From contig NC_084804.1 of assembly GCF_963583255.1 (NCBI RefSeq), positions 19,372,561-19,436,560 of the forward strand: a stretch of DNA of 64,000 nt, given 5' to 3'. The position numbers and the translations under genes were made by a program. Under the pieces are notes generated by a model. It saw nothing but the letters and a program-made list of their open reading frames with translations, was not told where the DNA came from and ran no database searches. Numbering within the stretch: position 1 is the first letter of the stretch; every line of letters begins with the position of its first letter. The stretch comes from Pyrus communis. Its lineage: Eukaryota > Streptophyta > Magnoliopsida > Rosales > Rosaceae. Shown here in pieces: positions 15,129-32,920 of the stretch.

Positions 15129-15254
15129 TGGCATGGAGCTAGAACATTGTTTCGAGATGTTTTTGCTGGTATTCATTTATATTTAGATGCTCAACTGGAA
15201 TTTGGAGCATTCCAAAAACTTGGAGATCCAACTATAAGAAGACAAGTAGTCTGA
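15129..15254 (+). pseudogene. psbB: psbB 3'-end fragment (NUPT A)
   Basis: Encodes the C-terminus of photosystem II CP47: [16 protein letters not shown]...[21 protein letters not shown] and stop. Only about 40 residues of a roughly 508-residue protein remain. Substitutions relative to copy D (HLY for DPD after the AGI) show decay. Confidence 0.9.
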
Positions 15255-15438
15255 TACATTATGCTTTGTTACTTGTTATTTTTCATTTTTATTTTTTTTT
15301 TGTGATTTTTAGATGGGGTACCAGATAAATCTTGATTTGAATCACTGCGTTTTCTTTGACTCTTGTTCTTTATTTATCCAGGAGACGATCCCAAATAAAC
15401 AGGTATGGAACCTATAATTGTAAACCACGATCGAATCT

Positions 15439-15543
15439 ATGGAAGCATTGGTTTATACATTCCTTTTAGTCTCAACTCTAGGAATAATTTTCACTATCTT
15501 TTTTCGAGAACCGCCTAAAGTTCCAACTGAAAAGGTGAAATGA
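15439..15543 (+). pseudogene. psbT: psbT copy (NUPT A)
   Basis: Small photosystem II subunit frame beginning [18 protein letters not shown] and continuing FREPPKVPT. One codon is missing after GIIF compared with copies C and D. It is a nuclear copy without a transit peptide, so expression as a plastid protein is not expected. Confidence 0.9.
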
Positions 15544-15603
15544 TATGTCATCATCTTAATTGAAGTATGGATCCTCCCAATATTGGGAGGATCTGTACTT
15601 CAA

Positions 15604-15676
15604 CTAGTCCCCTTGTTCCTCGAATGGATCACTTAGTTTTTAAGAGGGTTGCCCAAAAACAATATATAAGGCGTAC
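15604..15676 (-). pseudogene. psbN: psbN C-terminal fragment (NUPT A)
   Basis: Antisense to psbT as in plastomes; the - strand encodes the end of PsbN (FGQPS..LRDPFEE type) before a stop. Homology ends at about 15676, the point where all copies switch to the psbZ leader, so the N-terminal half is absent. Confidence 0.8.
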
Positions 15677-15743
15677 AATTTTTTGGCTGATAAAGTGATC
15701 AAATGGTATAATTCTTTAGTTGGTAGATTGGAGGATTAGAAAC

Positions 15744-15932
15744 ATGACTATTGCTTTCCTATTGGCTGTTTTTGCATTAATTGCTACTTCTTTAATCTTA
15801 CTGATTAGTGTACCTATTGTATTTGCATCTCTTGAGGGTTAGTCAGGTAACAAAAATGTTCTATTTTCTGGCACATCATTATGGATTGGATTAGTCTTTC
15901 TGGTGGGTATCCTTAATTCTCCCATCTGCTGA
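15744..15932 (+). pseudogene. psbZ: psbZ copy with premature stop (NUPT A)
   Basis: Frame starts [20 protein letters not shown], matching photosystem II PsbZ (Ycf9). A TAG replaces the Trp codon of the SPEGWS region, and the end reads CTGCTGA rather than the TCCTGA of copies C and D. Confidence 0.9.
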
Positions 15933-16099
15933 ACCTATTCGTTTTATATCCAAAAATGAAATGACCCCCTTCCCAATTCTTTCTGGTTGTGAGACACATT
16001 AAAATTCAATATATGTCCCAAAAACTCAAATAAAGAAAAAAATTAGAAAAATTAGAGGGGGGGGGGGTCAAACTTTTGTGTTTTTAAATTGTAAAAATA

Positions 16100-16265
16100 T
16101 ATATATAAATGAAAAATATTAAATCAAATATTAAATCAAAATAAATAGATGTAAGCTAATAAAAAACCAGTCTCTTGAAACAGTGAATCAATTTCTTGTA
16201 CTACTAAGAAGAAGCCACCCCAACGGTATCCTTTCATAATCTTTAGGAGCAAAATAGCCAATTGA
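16100..16265 (+). promoter_or_regulatory. Orphan promoter fragment of a lost GH1 gene (unit B)
   Basis: Matches the distal promoter of the intact genes (for example 25300-25425) through the CCACCCCAA..GGTATCCTTTCA segment. It stops at about 16262-16266, where the sequence continues with 3' flank instead of the rest of the promoter and gene. Confidence 0.8.
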
Positions 16266-16498
16266 AAAAGTATACGCTTGAATTGGTCAAAGATTGGATT
16301 GTACGTATTTGTCAAATTTACATAGAAAGAAGAATTAAAGAGTTTTAAAACTTTTGCTATATACTACAAACACCTATTTTTTATTCATTGTTAAACATAA
16401 GGATGCTAATAGATTTTAATATATTCCACCTGTTTAACACAATTTTAAAACTCATGGCATCGCACGGGCTCAATTGCTTGTAACAAACTATTTACAGA
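16266..16498. other. GH1 3'-flank fragment (unit B)
   Basis: Starts at AAAAGTATACGCTTGAA, a sequence about 650-800 bp downstream of the stop in the other units (10350, 31469, 44522, 58609). It continues to the LARD insertion site. No exon remains. Confidence 0.82.
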
Positions 16499-17045
16499 TG
16501 TTGATGCACAAAATCAGTGAGACTTTGGAAAATATAAAGTGTCAAGTTTGTAACCTTCGCAAGGTTGCTCCGGTCACCTGGTGAGGATAATATGTAAAGA
16601 GGTGAGGATAATATGTAAAGAGATAGAGGTAGGAAAGCAACACAAGGTGTACATGGTTCACCTTAAATTCGGTTACGTCCATGAGGGTAGAAGAGTCCAC
16701 ATTAATAGTGAAGATTTTACACAAGACATAAGTTTAAGCATAATCATCATTAGTGAGTTCTAATGACGAGTTTAAGCACAATAATGATATTAGGAATTAA
16801 TTGTATGAGAACGGTCTCCTTGTGTAGTTGATGAGAGTCTTCGACTCCCGTCTATGGTTGATGTGGGACTCTAGGAGTTTTATTTTTATGTTGATGCGTG
16901 TCATGTTGTGATTGGTCTCTTGATTGGTGAGAAACTCGTGTGCTTTGGCAAGGGTGCCTCCACATGAACTCTTCAATGGGTCCTTGAAGGTATGAAGTTG
17001 ACTAGTGCTTAGTAGTTTCAGGGATGGTGAAGTATGGAACAAACA
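16499..17045 (-). repeat. LARD2 3' LTR
   Basis: Starts TGTTGATGCAC and ends GGAACAAACA. It contains a short local duplication of GTGAGGATAATATGTAAAGA near 16580-16622 not seen in the other LTRs. Confidence 0.82.
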
Positions 17046-17349
17046 GTGCTCCCACAAGTTCAATGAGGAACGCTTCTCGCTCGGTTGGGGACTTGCAAAA
17101 CTCAAGTTGCTGAGTACTCACGAAACTTTCGAGTACTAAAGTATATTAGCATATAATGGGAGTTCCCCAAGTCTCCTATCGACGAGGATTACCGAAGGAG
17201 CTCTCTTATGTTTCCCGAGTCATTGAAGAAAAAAGACTATAAAATTTTTTTCCTCTTTTTTTTTTTTTGGATGTAGCTCAAGTACGTATATTTTTTTTTC
17301 TTAAGCCCAGTTCCTTCATTTCTTTTTTGTTGAGAAAGTAAAATCTAGT

Positions 17350-17600
17350 TGAAGTTGTTTCATTTGTGTATATAACTTGAGTGGTTGAAGCATTTTTCTT
17401 TGGACAAATGGCTTGAATGGTTGAAGTTTTTTCCTTTAGGCATATAGCTTAAGTGGCTAAAGCTTTTTCCTATGGGCACATAGCTTGAGTGGTTGAAGCT
17501 TTTTCCTTTGGACGCATAGCTTGAGTGGTTGAAGTTTTTTCCCTTAGGCATATAGCTTGAGTGGTTGAAGATTTTTTTGGTGGACACTTAGCTTGAAAGT
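17350..17600 (-). repeat. 36-bp minisatellite in LARD2, shortened
   Basis: About six 36-bp units of the LARD1 family. A - strand frame (17360-17587) repeats KGKNFNHSSY-type segments. The array is shorter than those in LARD1, 3, 4 and 5. Confidence 0.82.
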
Positions 17601-19911
17601 TAGAAGTTTTTTCAAGGTTCAACCACTCTGTATATTGATGTTGCTTCGCACACTCTTGATCAATAGTGTGCGAAGCATTCTAGAAGTAGTAGTTGTATCC
17701 TATGTGTCGAAGCTTTGTTGGCCTCCTCCACATGTCGTAAAATAATTAATTAATTGCTTAATTAATAATCAATAAATAGATTTGCTTGCACGTGTGTGAG
17801 ACAAACTAGATGTTGTAGTAATTGAAGGTTCGGGGGAAACATATAAATTGATTTTGCTTCACACAGTCTTGATCAAGAGTCTTCGAAGCAATTTTTTTGT
17901 TGGGTTAATCTCACATTGTTGAAGAGTTACATAATTGGCACAATATGATTTTATTATCTTGGATACTACTGTGCATTACCCATCGAAGTTTTCATTTACC
18001 ATCGTTGGTAAGTAAAGCTAAGATATAATACTTGCATGTTGTCAATGTGGCTATATAGGTTGTCGAAGCTTGCGACTTCGAAGTTCTTGTAAATGTTGGA
18101 GTAGAAAATGCATGAAGCTTTTAGAAAGCCTATAAATGAGTTTCCATCGAACCATATCCATGGGAACCCAACTAATTTATCGAAGTTACAATGTTTGACC
18201 TTCTGGTACAATTGAAGATGATGTTAATAACGCTTCATACTGCATGATGATACAAGGTAAGTTCCTTCATTACCTGGTTAGTGAAAAGAGTGGAGTACTA
18301 GTTGTACTTTCCATCACCTGGTTAGTGGACACAAGAGTTCCTTCATTACCTAGTTGGTGGAAATGGTGGTAAGTTACAAAAGGAAAAAATTATTTATTAG
18401 AGTATGAGTTGTAGCTTTCATCACTTGGTTGGTGATACGAAAGTGAGTTCCTTCATTACCAAGTGGGTGAGAATAATGACGAGTTGTCGAGGCATATTGT
18501 AAGACATGTCGAAGGGAAAAAGTGTATGTTGACACCTATTGTGAAGGCCGTAAGTGCTGTTTTATAATCTACCACATCATAAAAAGAATACTCGTGGCTG
18601 AAGCTACGGGCATATTCACGCAATAACTAGTTTGACTTCTGATGAATGGTGTATAAATCTTCAACGGAGTGTAAGTAATCAACCTAGAAGATGTGTTGCA
18701 CCACAAAAAGTCTCTTAAGCTTAGTGCAAGAATCTATTGTATCAGGTTGAAGACGACAATACTAATTGAGAGCTTCCACAGATAGAATGAAGGGGAAAAT
18801 GAGACATCATTCTTCATTACTATGCCTCAGTATACCATGGTGGATTCAAAGAGATAGATATGCTCAATTGGATTTTCCCTCCCAATTTACGATAGCAAAC
18901 TAAGCTAACGTTTTGTTTCTCCTTGTAGAGGAGTGCCAAAGATCCTTCTTGTCAAAGGCCCTGGCCTCGGCTGATTCCAATTAGGTAGTTTGGCATGACA
19001 TTTGGCCTTTAGTTTGTTCACTTCCTCGAAAGCTACAGGATAAGGGGTCCTGAGTGTAGTCAGGCACTATTGGAACCCTCATTTGTAAGTTTCCATCATT
19101 TCTTAGAAGTGGAGATGTTTAGTCAAGACTATGTGACATTTTTTTTTTGGATTCACCATACTAGCTTTAAGGAAATTCCTGTTGGAAGTTCTCTGAGTCT
19201 CAAACACCTTCTTGTCCCTCTAAATCTTGTCGTTTCATCCTTAGGTTTATAGTTAACCTTGGTTGTGGTAAGTGATTGATTTCTTCAATGACCTTTGAGT
19301 CAATGATCCTTGAGTCTATGTGGATAGGTTTTTCTTGATAATGCCTCAAGGGTCTTGATAGTCGCGATAACCAGCTTTTGATCATTCCATTCTTTTTGCA
19401 AGAAGATGTCTTCTTCCACTTATCTTGCTTCGGTTTGAAGCTGCTGGTTTAAGAGAAGTCTCTTGTTGATCAATATCTTGGGTTGAATGCTGCTCCTTAT
19501 TAGGAATGCCCGTGTTGAAGACATGTGAAACTTCGCGTTGGTGGGTACCTATGTGTTGATCCACAGTCAAGAGGGCGATGGCTCTTGAGACTGAGTTTGT
19601 ATAGCCTCATGAAGCATCTCAAAGAGTTTCTCATACTGTTTTTGGAGGATCTCATTCCTTATTGCCATTTTTTTATTTTATTCTGAGTTCTAACCTCTTC
19701 GACTTTAGTTTGAAGAATAGGATTGTTCCTTTCCCTCATTCACTGCCCCATGCTAGGCATGCAAGGGGTGATTTTCTGCATGTTGTGCCTTCCTTCACAC
19801 CCCATGTTGAAGAGGTATGCCTTATCAAATGAGAGTGTACACACTATAGAAACCAGTTTGACAAAGCTGGTGAGTGTAGGAATCAGTGTCGTTCCCACAA
19901 ACAGTGCCAAA

Positions 19912-20394
19912 TGTTGATACACAAATCAGTTAGACTTTGGAACAACCTAAATTGACAAGTTTGTGACCTTCGCAAGGTTGCTACGGTTACCTAGTGAGGA
20001 TAATATGTAAAAACATAGAGGTAGGGAAGCAAACACAAGATGTACGTCGTTCGATCTAAGTTAGGTTACGTCCACGAAGGTATATGAGTTCTTATTAATA
20101 GTGAAGAGTTTACACAATACATAGTTTTAAGCATAATCATTATTAGTGAATTCTAATGACGAGTTTAAGTACAATAATGGCATTAGAAATTAATTGTAGA
20201 AGAATGATCTCTTTTTATAGATGAGGAAAGTCTTTTGATGTTGACATGTGTCATTTTGTGATTAGTTTCTTGATTGGAGAGGAACTCATGTGCTTCGGCA
20301 AGGGTGCCTCCACATGAACTTTTCAATGGGTCATTGAAGGTACAAAGTTGACCGGTGCTTGGTAGTTTCGAGAGTGACGAAGTATGTGCAAACA
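19912..20394 (-). repeat. LARD2 5' LTR
   Basis: Starts TGTTGATACAC and ends GTGCAAACA, followed by the ACAAA target duplication. Diverged from the left LTR by many substitutions and some small deletions, so the insertion is old. Confidence 0.82.
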
Positions 20395-20829
20395 ACAAAT
20401 ATCAAATTTTCCTAAAGCCCTTAAATTTATATTTTATCTATTTAGACATGATTACTTAGCAAAATCCCCATGTGCTCATTTAGTTTTGTAAATCTTGTTG
20501 TTCCCTTCGAATCCATACATTATGAGCCAAAACTGACAAGATCATAGCTACGTAAACTCGAACAATTTAAACAGTCCAAAACATAAACTTTGGGGAAAAT
20601 GACAATGATAAATAACCTATTAACCTATAAAATAACAATTCTTCAATCATTTTTCTTAATTCAACGTCCTTCCCTTCTTTAATTTTATTGCATCACCTAA
20701 TTTTAACTTATATTAGTTATAACACAAGAGTGGTCCTTGTGGCTAGTGTTAACTGTAACACGCAACTGTGAAAACATTAAAGCCCCTTCCTCGAGGATGG
20801 GGTTATCCTATAAAAAGATCCACCTGTCA
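20395..20829. other. Non-coding flank retained only in unit B
   Basis: Sequence between the LARD2 target duplication and the NUPT leader. No supported frame, RNA gene or repeat seen. Unit A has lost this stretch and units C-E have other elements in its place, so it may be the ancestral spacer. Confidence 0.55.
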
Positions 20830-21073
20830 TATAACTATTGTATTGAAAGATATATCTTTCGATGAAGAGGAAGAAATAGATAAAAGGAAATTCTATAAAT
20901 TAGAGTTGAGGAATGCTTAAAGGAAGAATATTTTATATTATTAAAAATACAAATATGCTATATTACGTTATACTTAAAAAAAATCAAATGAATTAAAAAA
21001 AAAAAATACAAACAGATGTCATGTTTCATGATATATATAGTAGTGGGGGATTATGGGGCAAAAATAAATCCAT

Positions 21074-21200
21074 TTGGCATGGAGCTAGAACCTTGTTTCG
21101 AGATGTTTTTACTGGTATTGATCTAGACTTAGATGCTCAACTGGAATTTGGAGAATTCCAAAAATTTGGAGATCCAACTACAAGAAGACAAGTAGTCTGA
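21074..21200 (+). pseudogene. psbB: psbB 3'-end fragment (NUPT B)
   Basis: CP47 C-terminus, [41 protein letters not shown]. One base is missing in the A-run upstream compared with copies A and D. Ends TCTGA as in plastid psbB. Confidence 0.88.
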
Positions 21201-21369
21201 TACAATATGCTTTGTTACTTGTTAATTTTCATTTTCATTTTCTTTTTGTGATTTTTAGATGGGGTACTAGATAAATCTTGATTTGAATCACTGCGTTTTC
21301 TTTGACTCTTGTTCTTTATTTATCCAGGAGACGATCCCAAATAAACAGGTATGGAAGCTATAATTGTAA

Positions 21370-21486
<117 letters not shown>

Positions 21487-21507
21487 AATGATTTGTCATC
21501 GTCTCAA

Positions 21508-21550
21508 TTGAAGTACGGATCCTCCCAATATTGGGAGGATCCGTACTTCA

Positions 21551-21551
<1 letters not shown>
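21508..21551. terminator. Perfect 44-bp palindrome: plastid psbT/psbN hairpin
   Basis: The two 22-bp halves, centred at 21529/21530 (CCCAAT|ATTGGG), are exact reverse complements. In plastomes an inverted repeat lies between the convergent psbT and psbN 3' ends and acts on RNA 3'-end formation. Copies A (15560-15603), C and D carry mismatches. In nuclear DNA it is a relic. Confidence 0.85.
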
Positions 21552-24810
<3,259 letters not shown>

Positions 24811-25059
24811 TTGGAGGATTAGAAACATGAATATTGCTTTGCTATTGCTTGTTTTTGCATTAATTGCTACTTCTTTAATCTAACTGATTGGTGTACCTAT
24901 TGCATTTGCTTCTCTTGAGGGTTGGTCGGGTAACAAAAACGTTCTATTTTCCGGCACATCATTATGGTTTGCATTAGTCTTTCTAGTGGGTATCCTTAAT
25001 TCTCTCATACCCTGAACCTATTCGTTCTATATCCAAAAATGAAATGACCCCCTTCCCAA
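24811..25059 (+). other. NUPT B, right part
   Basis: Resumes with TTGGAGGATTAGAAAC and psbZ, then psbZ downstream spacer until about 25059, where a MITE-like insert replaces part of the plastid sequence. Confidence 0.85.
24827..25015 (+). pseudogene. psbZ: psbZ copy with premature stop (NUPT B)
   Basis: Starts [18 protein letters not shown], then TAA. Beyond it the frame continues as ..[19 protein letters not shown].. to CCCTGA. A relic. Confidence 0.9.
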
Positions 25060-25190
25060 CTATTCACTTTAACGAAAAACTACATTTTTATACTAAAAAG
25101 TCAATCCTGGTACTATCCATTTTACTTTTTATTTTGTTTTTATCGTTAAAAATCAAAGTTTTCAAGCCCTTTTCATTAGTTTTCCTAAAA
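25060..25190. mobile_element. MITE-like repeat fragment in NUPT B
   Basis: About 130 bp absent from the other NUPT copies, replacing some 28 bp of plastid spacer. Its right part (CAAAGTTTTCAAGCCCTTTT) is also present, reversed, at 36409-36470 and 49519-49590 beside the Harbinger ORF1 remnants. I recall similar short repeats in Rosaceae genomes, but termini are not defined. Confidence 0.6.
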
Positions 25191-25299
25191 TTGAATATAA
25201 GTCCCCAAAATTCAAATAAAGAAAAAAAATTAGAAAAATTAGAGAGGGGGTCAAACTTTTGTGTTTCTGAATTGTAAAAATATATATAAATCAAAAATA

Positions 25300-27411
25300 T
25301 TAAATCAAAATAAATAGATGTAAGCTAATAAAAACCAGTCTCTTGAAACAGCTAATCAATTTCTTGTACTACCAAGAAGAAGCCACCCCAATGGTATCCT
25401 TTCACAATCTTTAGGAGCGAAATAGCCAATTTGAGAACCTAGCTATTTCGATGCCTTCTTAATTAGTGTGGAAAGACAATTTCACAAAACCATTGGGTTT
25501 ACGGATTCAATATTAAAACTCTAACAAGAAGAAAAAGATCAAGATTAATTAATTCTTCATCCTTATCGATTATGTACTTACGTAAAGAATTCTGGTCATA
25601 AATTTCTGCTTTTTTGTTGGGTCAAATAATTTTCTATTGTATGAATATGTCTCTGTAGCTAATTGCCCATATTCAACTTCAAAAGTTTTGCCCATCAATA
25701 GTTGGACAGGCATAATATAAACATGCAGATAAATGACTCTTTGTTTCCGAATCCAGAAAACATTTTCTTTCGCTGGAAAACTCAAGAGTAATTCAAGGAT
25801 TGATCATTTCAAATTAAGATGAGATCGATCGAACTGTTGTGTACATTATCTTACTTTTCAACTCAAGGAATAATTTTTTTATAAATAATGTAATTTTTGT
25901 AGTATAAGTTATTAATTTCTTAATCTTAATTTGAATATCATATATACAAAAAACTATCCAAATTGAAGACTGTTTAGTCATCCAAATGTATCAATAAAAT
26001 GAATAGTTTGTTATAAATCTTTTATTCAAATAATTCTTTTTGTCTAGATGATGTTCAAATAAAAATTAAGAAACTAAACGATCACAATATAAAATTTGTA
26101 GAATATGTGCATTCCTCATAGGTGGAACGCAAGGATTATCCATTCTTTTACGTACGTAGACAACTATTGGGTAAATGAAACGTGCTTTCTTTTTAAATTA
26201 CAGACCATGACTCGGACTTTAAACTAGGACTTTCAAAGCCAATTTTGTTCACAAATTTTAACCCTTTACTATTCTCATTCTTGTACTAGCAAGAAGAATG
26301 TGTAACTACTATACTTTGAAGGGTGTCCAAACCTTCGAAAAAACCACCCCAATGGAATCCTTTCACACTCTTTAGGAGCAAAATAACCAACTTGAGAACC
26401 TAGCTATTTCGATGCCTTCTTAATTAGAGTGGAAAGACAATTTCAAAAAACCACTGGGTTCACCGATTCAATACTAAAACTCTAACAAGAAGAAAAAGAT
26501 CAAGATTAAATTCTTCATCTTTATCTCTTACGTACTTACGTAAAGAATTCTGGTCATAAATTTCTGTTTTTTTTGTTGGGTCAAGTAATTTTCTACTGTT
26601 TGTACAAGTCTCTATTGCTAATCTTCCATATTCAACTTCAAAAGTTATGCCTTCAACATTTGGACATACATCATATAAACATGCAGATAAATGACTCTTT
26701 GTTTCCTAATGCAGTTAACATTTTCTTTTGCTGGAAAACTCAAGGGTAACTCAAGGATTGATCATTGCAAATTAAAATGAGATTGATCGTACAGTTGTTT
26801 ACATTATATTACTTTTCAACTCAAGGAATAATTTGTTTTTATAAATAATGTATTTTCATATATATAGTATAAGTTATTGATTTTTTAATCTTAATTTGAA
26901 TATCATATATACAAAAACCTGTTCAAATTGAAGAGTGTGTTGTTATCCAAATATGTCAATAAAATGAATAGTTCATTATAAATCTTTTACTTAGTATCAA
27001 CACTATCGATTGGGTTCATATATTTAAATGACTAAACGATCTCAAATTCAAATAATTATGTTTGTTTAGATGATCTTCAAATAAAGATTAAGGAACTGAA
27101 GGATCACAATATAAAATTTGAAGAGTATGTGCATTCCTCATAGGTGTAACGCAAGGATTATCCATTCTTTTACGTACGTAAGCAACTTTTGGGTACATGG
27201 AACGTGCTTTCTTTTAAACTACAGGCCATGACTTGGTCTTTAAACTAGGGCTTTCAAAGTCAATTTTGTTTACAGTTTTTAACCCTTTACTATTCTCATG
27301 AGCTAGTACGTAGACACCATATCCCTTCCTCCCTTTCTCTATATAAACCCCATGCAATATTCCAGGAGGAGATAACTTAATTATCTCGATCGATATCAAA
27401 ACTCCCAAGTT
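25300..27411 (+). promoter_or_regulatory. Promoter region of intact GH1 gene, unit C, with internal duplication
   Basis: About 2.1 kb between NUPT B and the start codon. Two homologous modules of roughly 960 bp lie in tandem: 25376-26335 and 26336-27310 (both starting near CCACCCCAATGG). Only the proximal one is followed by a TATA box. Units D and E have the same two modules, so the duplication predates their amplification. Short frames on the - strand (such as 27214-27408) follow the copies but look like chance. Confidence 0.8.
27342..27347 (+). promoter_or_regulatory. TATA box, unit C gene
   Basis: TATAAA in CTCTATATAAACCCC, 70 bp before the start codon. The same box is at 40418-40423 and 54565-54570 with identical spacing, following a CT-rich stretch. 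Confidence 0.75.
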
Positions 27412-30744
<3,333 letters not shown>

Positions 30745-31696
30745 AGGAATTAAAAGAAATTTATTGTTGATTATAAACATTTAAGTGGATAATTGTCCTT
30801 TTTATGTATTTGTATTTCAATTCCTTCCGCATTTGTATTTCCTTTCAATAATGTAAGTATTCTTTGAGATTCAATAATTCAATAAAAAGCTAAAAGAGCT
30901 GTGAATGCTATAGTAAGACCTTTCTATACAATGGAATAACGTATTTATAGCCGTAAACAGTTTTGGCCCTAGTTTGGGTTGAGGAATAAATAGCACATTC
31001 TAATAAGTTATTATTTTTCTTGGTCCTATTGTAAAGAAACTCGCCTCGACATGGTAGTAATTGTTAATAAGTACAATAATAAACAAGGTCACAAAAAAAA
31101 TAAAAAATAAAAAAAAATAAAAAAAAATAAGAAAAGGTTTTAGATGGACTAAAACATTTCTATACTATTGTTTGGGATGGTTTTCTTTTCTTTTTTTTCT
31201 TTTTTTTTTTTTTTTTTTTTTGGAGTTGATACCACACCTTGGAGCTTTTGGGTACGTATGTAAAACCTTGTTAATATCTTCTTGTTGAAGTCAAAATATT
31301 TCTAGCTCCTCAGGATTATCTTCGTCCCCTTCTTGCCTAATTGTATTAGTGATTATTTTTTCAATTAAAGCATGCTCAACTTTTTGCACAACTTAACACA
31401 AATGTTTTCAGTTAGCTGGCTTTGCATATGACCTTGGGTGACATGACAAATTTGATAGAAGAAAAGAAAAAGTATACGCTTGAACTGGTCGAAGGTTGGA
31501 TTGTACGTATTTGTCATATTTACTTAGAAGAATTAAAGAGTTTTAAAACTTTTGCTATATATTACAAACATCTATTTTTTATTCTTTGTTGAACATAAGG
31601 ATGCTAATAGATTTTAATATATTCCGCTTGTTTAACAAAGTTTTAAAATTCACGGCATCGCGCGGGCTTAATTGCTTGTAAGAAACTATTTACAAA
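30745..31696. other. 3' UTR and downstream flank, unit C
   Basis: AATAAA-type signal about 140 bp after the stop (near 30882). An AAAAAAT-type simple repeat lies near 31097-31132 and a T-run at 31190-31220. It ends at the LARD3 insertion site. No gene seen. Confidence 0.7.
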
Positions 31697-32222
31697 CTTT
31701 GATGCACAACATCAGTGAGACTTTGGAACGACGTAAAGTGTCGAGTTTGTAACCATCGCAATGTTGCTCCATCACCTAGTGAGGATAATATGTAAAGAGA
31801 TGGAGGTAGGGAAGCAACACAAGATGTACGTGGTTCACCTTAAATGGGGCTACATCCACGAGGGTGGAGGAGTCCTCATTAATAGTGAAGATTTTACACA
31901 AGACATAAGTTTAAGCATAATCATCATTAGTGAGTTCTAATGACGAGTTTATGCACAATAATGACATTAGGAATTAATTGTTCGGGAACGGTCTCCTTGT
32001 ATAGTTGATGAGGGTCTTCGGCTCCCATCCACGATTGATGTGGGACTCTAGGAGTTTTATTTTTAGGTTGACGCTTGTTGTGTTGTGATTGGTCTCTTGA
32101 TTGGAGAAAAACACATGTGCTTCGGCAAGGGTGCCTCCACATGAAGTCTTCAGTGGGTTCTTGAAGGTATAAGGTTGACCGGTGCTTAGTAGTTTCGAGG
32201 GTGGTGAACTACAGAACAAACA
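31697..32222 (-). repeat. LARD3 3' LTR
   Basis: Homologous to the other LARD LTRs, ending GAACAAACA. The first bases are altered (CTTTGATG rather than TGTTGATG). Confidence 0.8.
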
Positions 32223-32509
32223 GTGGTCCCCCAAGTTCACGAGTGAGGAAAGCTTCTCGGTTGGAGACTTGCAAAACCCAAATTGGTGAGTACTCATGAA
32301 ACTTTCGAGTACTAAAGTGTATTAGCATATATTAGTAGTCCACCAAATCTCCTATCGATGAGGATTACTGAAGGAGGTGTCTTATATTTCCCAAGCCAAT
32401 GAAGAAAATAGACTTTAAAAATTCTTTCCTCTTTTTTTTGGATGTAGCCCAAGTACATATATTTTTTTTTCTTAAGCCCAATTCCTTCTTTCTTTTTTTG
32501 TTGAGATAA

Positions 32510-32920
32510 GAAAATCTAATTGAAGTTTTTCATTTGTGTATATAACTTGAGTGGTTGAAGCTTTTTCCGTTGGACAAATGGTTTGAAGGGTTGATGTTTT
32601 TTCCTTTGGGCACATAGCTTGAGTGGTTGAAACTTTTTCCTTTAGACACATAGCTTCAGTGGCTAAAGATTTTTCTTCTGGGCGCATAGCTTGGCTGAAG
32701 TTTTTTCCTTTGGCCACGTTGTTTGAGTGGTTGAAGCTTTTTCCTTTGGGTGCATAGCTTGAGTGGCTGAAGCTTTTTCCTTTGGATACATACCTTGAGT
32801 GGTTGAAACTTTTCTCCTTTGGACACTTAGCTTGAGTGGTTGAAGCTTTTTCCCTTAAGCACATAGCTTCAGTGGTTGAAGCCTTTTTCTGTGGACACTT
32901 AGGTTGAAAGGTAGAAGTTT
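32510..32920 (-). repeat. 36-bp minisatellite in LARD3
   Basis: About ten 36-bp units; the - strand frame 32472-32924 (150 codons) shifts between the KEKASTTQAMCP and KGKSFNHSSY readings because some units have indels. Confidence 0.83.

Larger units (their letters stand above)
14886..16100 (+). other. NUPT A: chimeric plastid-derived block
   Basis: Nuclear copy of plastid DNA with, in order, psbB 3' end (to 15254), psbB-psbT spacer, psbT (15439-15543), the psbT/psbN hairpin, part of psbN on the - strand (15604-15676), then an abrupt switch to psbZ leader and psbZ (15744-15932) and psbZ downstream spacer. In plastomes psbZ is not adjacent to psbN, so the block is a fusion of two loci. The first ~240 bp (14886-15128) occurs in other copies but is not recognisably plastid. 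Exact right boundary unclear. Confidence 0.85.
16499..20394 (-). mobile_element. LARD2: complete non-autonomous LTR element
   Basis: Left LTR 16499-17045 and right LTR 19912-20394 are both complete. The target duplication is ACAGA (16494-16498, ACAAA in unit A) and ACAAA (20395-20399). A primer-site-like region precedes the right LTR (about 19885-19909), so the sense strand is -. The interior resembles LARD1 but is shorter, with no reverse transcriptase or integrase. The best-preserved copy for defining element limits. Confidence 0.85.

Noticed and set aside
15933..16100. Possible trnG downstream of psbZ, as in plastomes
   Set aside because: No cloverleaf-like tRNA sequence is visible; plastid similarity ends in the spacer.
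27214..27408. Conserved 64-codon - strand frame just upstream of each intact gene (also 40290-40484 and 54437-54631)
   Set aside because: It overlaps the TATA box and promoter, matches no family I recognise, and its conservation is explained by recent duplication of the whole promoter.
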